A stretch of 5,566 bases of DNA, from assembly GCA_022600335.1 (NCBI GenBank), contig JAHZKN010000310.1, positions 1 through 5,566 of the forward strand, given 5' to 3'. Below, piece after piece: positions 1-5,424 of this stretch (within the stretch, counting starts at the first letter, position 1; every line of letters begins with the position of its first letter). Under the pieces are notes generated by a model. That model was not told where the DNA came from, made no database searches, and saw only the letters and a list, made by a program, of their open reading frames with translations. This stretch comes from Alphaproteobacteria bacterium. Its GTDB lineage: Bacteria; Pseudomonadota; Alphaproteobacteria; Rhizobiales; Hyphomicrobiaceae. The translations under genes were made by a program, and so were the position numbers.

Positions 1-428
1 ACTCTGGGAAGCGAGTGATAGAGCGTCAGAACCGGTCGATGATGATCTAACACCAATAGGTTCTGTCCATTCCACACAGCATGGAACTGCGCAGCTTTGT
101 CTGCCATCTGCGCGTATGACCCGCTGCTACGGCACACTTTGTACGCGCCGCCGTCAAAGTACTCTTTGACTATCAGGTCTGTGTCACAGGGCTGCCTCGT
201 AGGCGGCACTTCAACAGCAACAGCATATCTGCGATTGCTGTCAGGCGTCTTTTGGCAATGGTCATAGTCAAGTTCGTAGCCCCGTCGGTTCGCTGCCCGG
301 TGCCCGGCGTGGTCAAGCCACTCCTGCAACTTGGCCCAAGCGGTTGGAAGGGCTTCCGCGCGGGCGCCTTCACACTTCACAATCGCGACCTGTGTCGCCC
401 TGAGGTAAATAATAGAGCCATTAAACAT
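1..428 (-). CDS. Hypothetical protein, partial (3' end beyond left edge)
   Basis: An uninterrupted frame of 142 codons runs from an ATG at 426-428 to the left edge, with no stop reached. The protein begins MFNGSIIYLRATQVAIVKCE and contains four cysteines (about residues 19, 58, 81, 99), a basic/aromatic stretch (RAANRRGYELDYDH, about 45-57) and a C-terminal visible part with KAAQFHAVWNGQNLLVLDHH. I do not recognise the family. A purine-rich GGGGAAG lies just upstream (431-437), close to the ATG, and could serve as a ribosome binding site. The same frame stays open upstream to a TGA at 504-506 and encodes a basic then hydrophobic stretch (TRAKSLIFYAFAIPFLGAY). This looks like a membrane anchor, but no ATG, GTG or TTG in frame could start it. 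The true start is therefore uncertain. Reading frame length and amino-acid texture support a real gene; the function is unknown. Confidence 0.6.
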   Translation of the reverse strand, partial: MFNGSIIYLRATQVAIVKCEGARAEALPTAWAKLQEWLDHAGHRAANRRGYELDYDHCQKTPDSNRRYAVAVEVPPTRQPCDTDLIVKEYFDGGAYKVCRSSGSYAQMADKAAQFHAVWNGQNLLVLDHHRPVLTLYHSLPR

Positions 429-704
429 GGCTTCCCCAATTCTATATGCCCCAAGAAAGGGTATCGCGAAGGCATAAAAAATTAGTGACTTGGCACGTGT
501 GTGTCAGGTCGAAGCTCTCGTTCATAAACTGTCAACGATGGTTTTTTTTAAGCTGAACCGTTGGGTGTGGCAGAAGCTCTAGTTTAGACTTCCGCAACAA
601 CTACGCGTCCTCATCCATGCCAGCACATACGGCATCCGCAAATGCAACCTACAAAAATACAGTGTCGGTCGAATGAAACGCTGGGTTCGAGGGTTTGCTA
701 AAAT
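429..704. other. Intergenic region with no convincing gene
   Basis: I see no credible coding frame here beyond the possible N-terminal extension of the left-edge gene (about 429-503). There is a run of eight T on the plus strand at 542-549, but no GC-rich hairpin precedes it, so I do not call a plus-strand terminator. The bases around 533-566 can form only a weak bulged pairing (CAAC/GTTG plus GGTT/AACC). Confidence 0.5.
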
Positions 705-779
705 TGGAGCGGGAGACAGGGGATCGAACCTGTTCCTGAAGCTTGGACAGCCTCCGCTCTGCCAATGAGCTACGCCCGC
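705..779 (-). tRNA. tRNA-Gly(UCC)-like sequence, probably degenerate
   Basis: Read on the minus strand, the 75 bases fold as a tRNA with an encoded CCA end (705-707). The acceptor stem is GCGGGCG/CTCCCGC, the D arm is GCTC-ATTGGCA-GAGC, the anticodon arm is GAGGC-TGTCCAA-GCTTC, the variable region is AGGA, and the T arm is ACAGG/CCTGT. The anticodon position reads TCC, for glycine, and the 5' end and discriminator (T before CCA) match bacterial tRNA-Gly. Four features are abnormal. Position 33 is G, where T is almost universal. Acceptor pair 6-67 is a C-T mismatch. The T loop has 8 bases (TTCGATCC) instead of 7. The anticodon stem contains a G-T pair. I infer a pseudo-tRNA or a tRNA with an unconventional role. 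Minus-strand promoter-like hexamers lie just upstream (TTGCTC and TATCAA with 17 bases between), but they are weak. Confidence 0.7.
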
Positions 780-1013
780 AGACATTTCTTGATAGGCAGG
801 AAGGACTTAGCGAGCAACAACATTGTCCAAGCAACGGAAATTTGGGCCAAGGGGCGATTGTTTTAGTCATCAGATCAATAGTAGCGTTACGGCCTTGGTG
901 TTTGTTCGTCTCTTCCTGCCCCAACCCGTGCTTGGTATTTTCTCGACAACGGGTCCGCTTTTTGCCGCAAAGCGTGCGTTAGTGCGTCATTCGAATTGCG
1001 CAACCCCACACCA
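780..1013. other. Intergenic region between the tRNA-like gene and gloC
   Basis: No convincing gene is present on either strand. Frames that overlap this stretch lack a family resemblance and a ribosome binding site. A small inverted repeat (CGCTTT / AAAGCG around 958-976) has no T tract on either side suited to an intrinsic terminator, so gloC has no visible terminator. The rest probably includes the promoter side of the tRNA-like sequence. Confidence 0.5.
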
Positions 1014-1667
1014 TCACACCAAAAACGGATTGGTTTGCCGCTCTTGGCCGAGCGTGCTGGTTGGACCGTGCCCGCAAATAAATGCAAAGTCATCGCCCAG
1101 CGGCAGCAGTTTGGTTTTAATCGCCGAAATCAGTGCTTCGTGATCTCCATAGGGAAAGTCCGTGCGCCCAATGGAGCATTGAAACAACACGTCGCCCATC
1201 AGCATGAACTTCTGCGTATGATTGACGAACACCACGGAACCGGGCGAGTGGCCGGGGCAATGCAGAACTGAAAAGTCATGTCCGGCAACGGTTGCCGTCT
1301 CGCCCTCTTCGAACCACCGGTCCGGTGACACGTCACGGGCCGCGATACCGTACTCTTGTCCCTGCTTTTCCAAGTTATCGAGCAAAAATTTATCGGCGAC
1401 GTGGGGGCCTTCTAGCGGCACACCCAGTTTGTCCCGCAATTCATCTGCACCGCCCGCATGATCAATGTGACCGTGCGTCAGAATGATTTTCTCGGGCGTC
1501 ATACCGACTTCATTGATCGCCGATTGAATGGCATCCAAGTCTCCACCGGGATCCACAACAGCACCAACCTTGGAGGACTCCTCCCAAATCAACGAGCAGT
1601 TCTGCTGAAAGGGAGTGACAGGAATGATTGCAGCCTTGAGGCCGGGCTTGGTTTCGGTTTCAGACAT
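1014..1667 (-). CDS. gloC: Metallo-beta-lactamase-fold hydrolase, GloC/YcbL type (glyoxalase II-like)
   Basis: The 217-residue protein matches the small cytoplasmic MBL-fold hydrolases typified by E. coli YcbL/GloC (about 215 residues), which hydrolyse S-lactoylglutathione-type thioesters as a second kind of glyoxalase II. It opens with the family signature IIPVTPFQQNCSLIW (14-28). Metal ligands are visible: THGHIDH (64-70, giving H65, H67, D69, H70), H140 in HCPGHSPG, D159 in GDVLF, and H200 in the GHGP motif. The C-terminal TSTLGQERQTNPFL is also typical of this subgroup. It lacks the longer C-terminal domain of classical GloB. I chose the ATG at 1665-1667 because homologues begin shortly before IIPVTPF. 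The frame is open for 80 more codons and an alternative ATG at 1707-1709 is possible; neither has a strong Shine-Dalgarno. It lies downstream of the 92-residue gene on the same strand (103-base gap) and could be co-transcribed with it. The exact substrate is inferred from the family. Confidence 0.9.
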   Translation of the reverse strand: MSETETKPGLKAAIIPVTPFQQNCSLIWEESSKVGAVVDPGGDLDAIQSAINEVGMTPEKIILTHGHIDHAGGADELRDKLGVPLEGPHVADKFLLDNLEKQGQEYGIAARDVSPDRWFEEGETATVAGHDFSVLHCPGHSPGSVVFVNHTQKFMLMGDVLFQCSIGRTDFPYGDHEALISAIKTKLLPLGDDFAFICGHGPTSTLGQERQTNPFLV

Positions 1668-1770
1668 GGGGGACTCGTCTTCCAGCGTGAGCAGAGCAGA
1701 ATTGCTCATTGCTCTTAGCTTAGCCTGCCCGCTGCTGTCACCTCCGAGCGCACCGAGCCGTGCACAGTGG

Positions 1771-2049
1771 TCATCTTTTTTTGGATTTTTTCGCCGCGCT
1801 GGCGCTTGCGTCTTTGACGCGCACATCTTTGGTTTTGGCCAATCGGCTGAGTTCGCGATCGCTCGGCGTCTTTGGAAACACACGACGCACCGGGGCGACA
1901 ACAGCATCTTGTTTGACGGAACCCGTCACCGGCTGGACAGCAGATGCCTCATCAGCGCGTACCGAGGTCACCTGACCAACGAGCAACGCCAGACCCAACG
2001 CCAATGGCGTGAACCACACACGCCTGAAACTGACACCCCATCCACGCAC
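1771..2049 (-). CDS. Small predicted secreted lysine-rich protein, unknown function
   Basis: The 92-residue frame starts at a GTG (2047-2049); an in-frame stop lies a short way upstream and no ATG is available, so GTG is the most plausible start. The N-terminus has a classical Sec signal peptide: basic FRRVW, a hydrophobic core (PLALGLALLVG, about 15-25) and a likely cleavage site after VRA (residue 32). The mature part is about 60 residues, with a Val/Pro-rich segment (VVAPVRRVFP) and a very basic tail ending AAKKSKKR. I do not recognise a domain. The signal peptide supports a real exported protein; the basic tail suggests binding to an anionic partner, which is inference only. It precedes gloC on the same strand. 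Its 3' half overlaps, in another frame, the open but unlikely upstream extension of the gloC frame. A TTGACG (rc of 2147-2152) could be part of its promoter, but no good -10 follows. Confidence 0.6.
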   Translation of the reverse strand: MRGWGVSFRRVWFTPLALGLALLVGQVTSVRADEASAVQPVTGSVKQDAVVAPVRRVFPKTPSDRELSRLAKTKDVRVKDASASAAKKSKKR

Positions 2050-2214
2050 CGGTCCACACTCACCGCTAATTCACATCACCCAACGGGCTCACCACAAGAC
2101 ACAGCAGGTGAGCGCGAACCCTAAATCAGCCATGTGTGCCGTGTCGCGTCAAGCAGCGGCCAAAACCACAGTTACTCGCCGAGGCCGTCTGGGCAAAAAG
2201 ATGGGGCTAGCCTC

Positions 2215-2251
2215 AAAAAAGAAGAGCCGGGGAAGCGGCCCCCGGCTCTTC
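2215..2251 (-). terminator. Strong intrinsic terminator, minus strand
   Basis: A perfect 12-base-pair stem (GAAGAGCCGGGG at 2221-2232 with CCCCGGCTCTTC at 2240-2251) closes a 7-base loop. On the minus strand it is followed at once by six T (2215-2220). On the plus strand no T tract follows, so it acts on leftward transcription. No conventional gene lies immediately upstream of it on that strand; the only candidate is the 34-codon unit at 2312-2416. Confidence 0.88.
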
Positions 2252-2311
2252 AAACGCAAATGACGGGATGCTCGAAGGCTGTTGCTCAAACAACCCGGAA
2301 CGTCCCGTTTG

Positions 2312-2416
2312 TTACGCACAACACATAGCAACGACCCCGCTCAATGCGGCATCGCGGCCAAATTTCACATCTTTCGCGCCCTGTTCGGCACGTACGCCTC
2401 TGCCCCAAAAGTGCAT
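2312..2416 (-). CDS. Candidate 34-residue small protein with GroEL N-terminus-like segment
   Basis: The short frame begins at an ATG (2414-2416) preceded by a strong purine-rich Shine-Dalgarno (GGAAGGGAGG, rc of 2420-2429) at slightly short spacing, and ends at TAA (2312-2314). The product starts MHFWGRGVRAEQG. Residues 14-23 read AKDVKFGRDA, which is the consensus found at residues 3-12 of alphaproteobacterial GroEL, though the first residues and everything after A23 differ (ALSGVVAMCCA to the end). It may be a true small protein, a groEL 5' remnant, or chance. It sits between promoter-like hexamers (2462-2490) and the terminator (2215-2251), which supports a transcript here whether or not it is translated. 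No longer gene is credible in this interval. Confidence 0.35.
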   Translation of the reverse strand: MHFWGRGVRAEQGAKDVKFGRDAALSGVVAMCCA

Positions 2417-2435
2417 AGGCCTCCCTTCCGATCGG

Positions 2436-2452
2436 GTGCAGATACGCTGCAC
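2436..2452 (-). other. 5' hairpin of the candidate small transcript
   Basis: GTGCAG (2436-2441) and CTGCAC (2447-2452) form a perfect 6-base-pair hairpin with a 5-base loop. It would lie at the extreme 5' end of an RNA started from the promoter-like sequence at 2462-2490, just before the Shine-Dalgarno. Such 5' hairpins are known to stabilise bacterial RNAs; its role here is inference. Confidence 0.4.
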
Positions 2453-2461
2453 ATACCTTTA

Positions 2462-2490
2462 GTTCTACGCTGCGTCGCGGTGCCTGCCAA
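2462..2490 (-). promoter_or_regulatory. Candidate sigma70-type promoter, minus strand
   Basis: On the minus strand, TTGGCA (rc of 2485-2490; 5 of 6 with TTGACA) is followed after exactly 17 bases by TAGAAC (rc of 2462-2467; 4 of 6 with TATAAT). Transcription would begin near 2455 and could reach the terminator at 2215, giving an RNA of about 240 bases. Hexamer matches alone are weak evidence; the ordered parts downstream raise the likelihood. Confidence 0.4.
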
Positions 2491-2528
2491 ACCGATATCC
2501 GGTCCAATTGCGACTTGCAGCGAGGATA

Positions 2529-2620
2529 GACGCCACTTAAGAGGGGGAGTGAGGTTTTCGGGCAGCACAAAGTTGCACCAACACCGGTTGGGGCTGACAC
2601 GTGGCGTCCAATCTTGGTGC
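2529..2620 (+). repeat. Inverted repeats in the aroC leader region
   Basis: Three complementary pairs are visible upstream of aroC. GACGCCAC (2529-2536) pairs with GTGGCGTC (2601-2608). GCACCAA (2575-2581) pairs with TTGGTGC (2614-2620). CCAAC (2578-2582) pairs with GTTGG (2587-2591). The first two cross each other, so they could form a pseudoknot, and the second and third share bases, so they exclude each other. No T tract follows. I know of no described aroC leader of this form. Confidence 0.35.
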
Positions 2621-2662
2621 GCGACCTGAAACCTTCAATCTGGCAACGATTCGCAGGCCTTC

Positions 2663-3760
2663 ATGTCACACAACACCTTCGGCCACTTGTTTCGACTGAC
2701 CACCTGGGGCGAAAGTCACGGTGAAGCGATCGGCTGCGTCATCGATGGCTGCCCGCCAGGCATTGCGATTACGGCGGATGAGATTCAGAAATTCCTCGAT
2801 AAACGCCGTCCAGGCCAATCGCGATTTACAACCCAGCGCAAAGAACCCGATACGGTCGAAATTCTCTCCGGTGTGTTTGCCAACGACGCCGGCGAGCAGG
2901 TGACAACCGGCACACCCATTTCACTTGTGATCCGCAACGTCGATCAGCGCTCGAAAGATTATGGTGACATTGCAGATAAATTTCGCCCCGGCCATGCCGA
3001 TATAACCTATTGGCAAAAGTACGGTATCCGTGACTACCGCGGCGGCGGCCGGTCGTCTGCGCGCGAAACGGCGATGCGCGTTGCTGCCGGAGCAATAGCC
3101 CGCAAGGTGCTAGCCGGCGTCACCATTCGCGGTGCTCTCGTGCAAGTCGGCAGCCGCAAAATCAATCGCGACAATTGGGACTGGAAAGAAGTCGACAACA
3201 ATCCGTTGTTTTGTCCTGACAAGGCGACCGCCAAACTGTGGCAAGACGATCTCGACAAAATTCGCAAAGCCGGATCCTCAATCGGTGCCATCATCGAAGT
3301 TGTTGCGGACGGCGTTCCAGCTGGGCTCGGCGCGCCGGTCTATGGCAAGCTCGATCAGGATATCGCTTCAGCTATGATGAGCATCAATGCTGTTAAAGGC
3401 GTTGAGATCGGCACCGGCATGGCGACAGCGGAACTGACGGGTGAAGAAAATGCCGACCAAATCCGTGCCGGCAAAAAGGGCGAAGCGGTGTATCAGTCCA
3501 ATCATGCAGGCGGCATCCTCGGTGGCATTTCCACCGGCCAGCCCGTTGTCGCGCGCTTTGCTGTGAAACCCACATCCTCCATTCTTACGCCACGTGATAC
3601 AATTGATAAAACCGGCAACAACACCGACATTCAAACCAAAGGGCGTCATGATCCGTGTGTCGGCATTCGTGCTGTCCCGGTCGGCGAAGCTATGATGGCC
3701 CTTGTCTTAGCCGATCATCTCCTCCGTCACCGCGGGCAATGCGGACCAAGCGGGGCTTAG
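2663..3760 (+). CDS. aroC: Chorismate synthase
   Basis: AroC converts 5-enolpyruvylshikimate-3-phosphate to chorismate, the last step of the shikimate pathway, in the cytoplasm, using reduced FMN without net redox change. The 365-residue length fits the bacterial family (E. coli about 361). All three family signatures are present: GESHG (16-20, with the active-site H19), [13 protein letters not shown] (124-136), and [17 protein letters not shown] (328-344). The second conserved histidine is H111 in RPGHAD, and the phosphate/FMN-binding basic segment [15 protein letters not shown] lies at 47-61. The ATG at 2663 begins [20 protein letters not shown], the canonical N-terminus, so the start is secure although the Shine-Dalgarno (GCAGG at 2653-2657) is weak. 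It is a complete gene with nothing missing. It is the first of two plus-strand genes, 76 bases before the channel gene; functional linkage between them is not evident. Confidence 0.97.
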   Translation: MSHNTFGHLFRLTTWGESHGEAIGCVIDGCPPGIAITADEIQKFLDKRRPGQSRFTTQRKEPDTVEILSGVFANDAGEQVTTGTPISLVIRNVDQRSKDYGDIADKFRPGHADITYWQKYGIRDYRGGGRSSARETAMRVAAGAIARKVLAGVTIRGALVQVGSRKINRDNWDWKEVDNNPLFCPDKATAKLWQDDLDKIRKAGSSIGAIIEVVADGVPAGLGAPVYGKLDQDIASAMMSINAVKGVEIGTGMATAELTGEENADQIRAGKKGEAVYQSNHAGGILGGISTGQPVVARFAVKPTSSILTPRDTIDKTGNNTDIQTKGRHDPCVGIRAVPVGEAMMALVLADHLLRHRGQCGPSGA

Positions 3761-3778
3761 GTCGCCGTGCACATGTAC

Positions 3779-3789
3779 TCACCTCCTTA
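3779..3789 (+). other. Exact copy of the 16S rRNA 3'-tail (anti-Shine-Dalgarno) sequence
   Basis: TCACCTCCTTA is identical to the conserved 3' end of bacterial 16S rRNA. On the minus strand the same bases read TAAGGAGGTGA, an extended perfect Shine-Dalgarno. With 7 bases between AGGAGG and the ATG at 3772-3774, it would open only a five-codon frame (MCTAT, stop at 3757-3759). It lies in the aroC-channel gap. TCCTTAAAG within and just after it recurs about 35 bases later, just before the channel start. Confidence 0.6.
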
Positions 3790-3836
3790 AAGATCGAACG
3801 CCGCACAAACTGCAATCCTTAAAGGCGAGCCCTGTC

Positions 3837-4973
3837 ATGTGTCTCAAAGCAATATTCGTAATCCTCATCGGTGTTCTTTTCGGCTCCAGCTTGCACGCGA
3901 ATCCGGCAAGAGCCCAGGACTCCCAAGACCAGACTGCCACGGATCAAGCTGCCACGACGGCTGCAAATGCCAAACTCCTTGTTGTTGGCACCAAACCAGC
4001 ACCACCCTTCGCGATGCAAGATGACACCGGTGCGTGGACGGGACTCAGTATTGAGTTATGGCAGGCGGTCGCCCAAAAAATAGGCCGTGACTTTGCCTTT
4101 CAATCCTTTGAGAGCACAGCGGACATCATCGCGGCTGCGAAAGATGGCAAGATTGACGCCGGCGTTGCAGCAACGTCCATCACCGGAGCGCGCGAAAAAA
4201 GCGTTGATTTCAGTCATCCGTTTTACAAATCTGGCTTGGCCATCGTTGTCTCCAACCGCAACAGTTCTGGGCTCCTTGATGTTCTGCGCGCCCTCGTCTC
4301 GCCGGCGTTTCTTACCACCGTTGGCGCACTCTTCGCGCTATTGCTGATCACCGGTGCGATCATGTGGTTTGTCGAGCGCAAACAAAATTGGGATCAATTT
4401 GAACGCGAACCAGCACAAGGTATTGGCGATGGGTTCTGGTGGGCTGCCGTCACCATGACGACCGTTGGCTATGGGGACAAAGCGCCGGTCACATTGATCG
4501 GACGCACCATTGCGGTCATCTGGATGTTCGCTGCATTGATTTTAACAGCAGTGTTTACTGCGCAGTTGGCAAGCTCATTGACGGTCAAGCAAATTTCAGG
4601 GCCTGTCGCCGGTGTCAAAGATCTACCCAGGGCCCGCGTCGGTGTTGTCAACAAAGCTTCATCAAATGAGTTTTTTGACAGCCGTCATATTCGCACTATC
4701 GCAATGGACGATGTGGCAACCGGCCTGAAAGCACTGGACGCCGGCACCATTGACGCGTTCGTGCATGACGAGCCCATTCTGAAATATCAAGTTCTGCAAT
4801 CCTATCAAGGTCGCCTCAACATTCTACCGAATGTTTTTGAAGCGCAAGACTACGGCATTGTGCTGCCACCCAAGTCGCCCAATCGCGAAGCTATCAACCA
4901 AGCCCTCTTAGCCGTCATGGGCTCGACGACATGGCGCACGTTGCGTGAAAAGTATTTTGGCGACGATGGATAA
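3837..4973 (+). CDS. GluR0-like ionotropic receptor: periplasmic binding domain with K+-type channel
   Basis: The 378-residue protein has the order signal peptide, binding half S1, membrane helix, pore loop, membrane helix, binding half S2. This is the architecture of prokaryotic ionotropic glutamate receptors such as Synechocystis GluR0. The signal peptide is residues 1-26, cleaved after ARA. S1 (about 46-139) carries ITGAREKSVDFSHPFY (115-130), whose R119 matches the arginine that binds the ligand carboxylate. M1 is about 157-179. The pore loop (about 198-214) contains TVGYGD (209-214), the potassium selectivity filter. M2 is about 222-248, ending FTAQLASSLT, the counterpart of the receptor gate motif. 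S2 (about 250-378) has FVHDEP (308-313), with D311 in the ligand-acid position, and ends WRTLREKYF. The family's role is ligand-gated potassium flux across the inner membrane with the binding domain in the periplasm. The ligand here is unknown, probably an amino acid. AAAGGCGAG (3821-3829) is a fair Shine-Dalgarno. The gene is complete. Confidence 0.9.
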   Translation: MCLKAIFVILIGVLFGSSLHANPARAQDSQDQTATDQAATTAANAKLLVVGTKPAPPFAMQDDTGAWTGLSIELWQAVAQKIGRDFAFQSFESTADIIAAAKDGKIDAGVAATSITGAREKSVDFSHPFYKSGLAIVVSNRNSSGLLDVLRALVSPAFLTTVGALFALLLITGAIMWFVERKQNWDQFEREPAQGIGDGFWWAAVTMTTVGYGDKAPVTLIGRTIAVIWMFAALILTAVFTAQLASSLTVKQISGPVAGVKDLPRARVGVVNKASSNEFFDSRHIRTIAMDDVATGLKALDAGTIDAFVHDEPILKYQVLQSYQGRLNILPNVFEAQDYGIVLPPKSPNREAINQALLAVMGSTTWRTLREKYFGDDG

Positions 4974-4979
4974 AACGGG

Positions 4980-4994
4980 GGTTCGTTAGGAACC
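4980..4994 (-). terminator. Weak hairpin between convergent genes, possible terminator
   Basis: GGTTC (4980-4984) and GAACC (4990-4994) form a 5-base-pair stem with a 5-base loop in the 39-base gap between the convergent channel and SH3 genes. On the minus strand a short TTTTAT follows after a few bases; on the plus strand there is no T tract. It is at best a weak terminator for the SH3 gene. Confidence 0.25.
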
Positions 4995-5012
4995 TTCGCT
5001 CCAGCGCCGGAT

Positions 5013-5330
5013 CTACTCGCCGAGAAATTTCATATTGGTCCAGCCGACGATGCCACGCCAACTGACACGGCACCACTTACCCTTGCAGGGCCCCAAACAG
5101 TGGACACCGCTTCCCGTCGCTGGAATAGACCCGACAATGCGCCGCCGCGCGCTTGGCCCAGAGCGGATATTGAGTTCATCCCACTCTTCCACGCCGCGCA
5201 CACGATAGGTATCAGGCCCATGCGCACAGTCGTAGCCATAGGCTCCCGCCTGAGCGGCGGATACGCCGCCAAAACCTATCGTCAACATCAGTGAAAAGAG
5301 TCCGATTGTAGAACAACGGCAAACACGCAT
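5013..5330 (-). CDS. Small secreted protein with bacterial SH3-like domain
   Basis: The start at 5328-5330 is chosen over an upstream in-frame ATG because GGAG (rc of 5338-5341) sits 7 bases ahead and because the protein then begins with a clean signal peptide. That peptide has MRVCRC, a hydrophobic core (IGLFSLMLTIGFGGV) and cleavage after AQA (residue 28). The remaining 77 residues form one SH3-like domain (SH3b type 3): WDELNIRSGPSARRRIVGSIP (50-70, read in two parts), GSGVHCLG, WCRVSWRGIVGW (86-97) and a terminal KFLGE. In this family LNIRSGPS and the GW near the end are conserved. Four cysteines remain in the mature protein (35, 78, 82, 87), enough for two disulfides, consistent with a periplasmic location. 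Bacterial SH3 domains often bind cell-wall or protein ligands; the partner here is unknown. The gene is convergent with the channel gene and lies downstream of a terminator that isolates it from the right-edge gene. Confidence 0.85.
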   Translation of the reverse strand: MRVCRCSTIGLFSLMLTIGFGGVSAAQAGAYGYDCAHGPDTYRVRGVEEWDELNIRSGPSARRRIVGSIPATGSGVHCLGPCKGKWCRVSWRGIVGWTNMKFLGE

Positions 5331-5424
5331 TTTATAACTCCAAAAGAACAAACCCGGCGCGGTTGTCCATTTTGTCATAGGTCGCCGCACCCGCCTATCG
5401 GTTCAAAGCCACACCATCACCGTC

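Noticed and set aside
541..550. Run of eight T as a plus-strand terminator tail
   Set aside because: No stable GC-rich hairpin precedes it and no plus-strand gene ends nearby.
823..1143. Plus-strand frames between the tRNA-like sequence and gloC
   Set aside because: They lack ribosome binding sites and family motifs, and their right part is antisense to the conserved C-terminus of GloC.
1668..1907. N-terminal extension of the gloC frame by 80 codons
   Set aside because: Homologues start close to IIPVTPF; the extension is basic and unlike the family, and it overlaps the 92-residue secreted protein gene in another frame.
1615..2124. A 169-codon plus-strand open frame overlapping the gloC start and the secreted small protein
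   Set aside because: It is antisense to better supported genes, has low-complexity Ser/Thr/His-rich composition and shows no family motif or ribosome binding site.
2009..2263. A plus-strand frame with a lysine/arginine-rich end
   Set aside because: It reads through the minus-strand terminator hairpin and antisense to the signal peptide of the secreted protein; the basic end comes from the A-rich T-tract complement and stem.
2215..2460. Identification as RNase P RNA, tmRNA, 6S RNA or SRP RNA
   Set aside because: The conserved segments I know for these RNAs are absent (for example no SRP GGTCAGG core and no tmRNA-like TTCGA acceptor end), so only an unnamed candidate transcript is proposed.
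2286..2600. A 104-codon minus-strand frame in the gap before aroC
   Set aside because: It is rich in Cys, Arg and Trp with no recognisable motif, starts at a GTG without a Shine-Dalgarno, and overlaps the better signalled 34-codon frame.
5331..5390. Upstream in-frame ATG of the SH3 protein (20 extra residues)
   Set aside because: The extension would bury the signal peptide inside the protein, and the GGAG at 5338-5341 points to the start at 5330.
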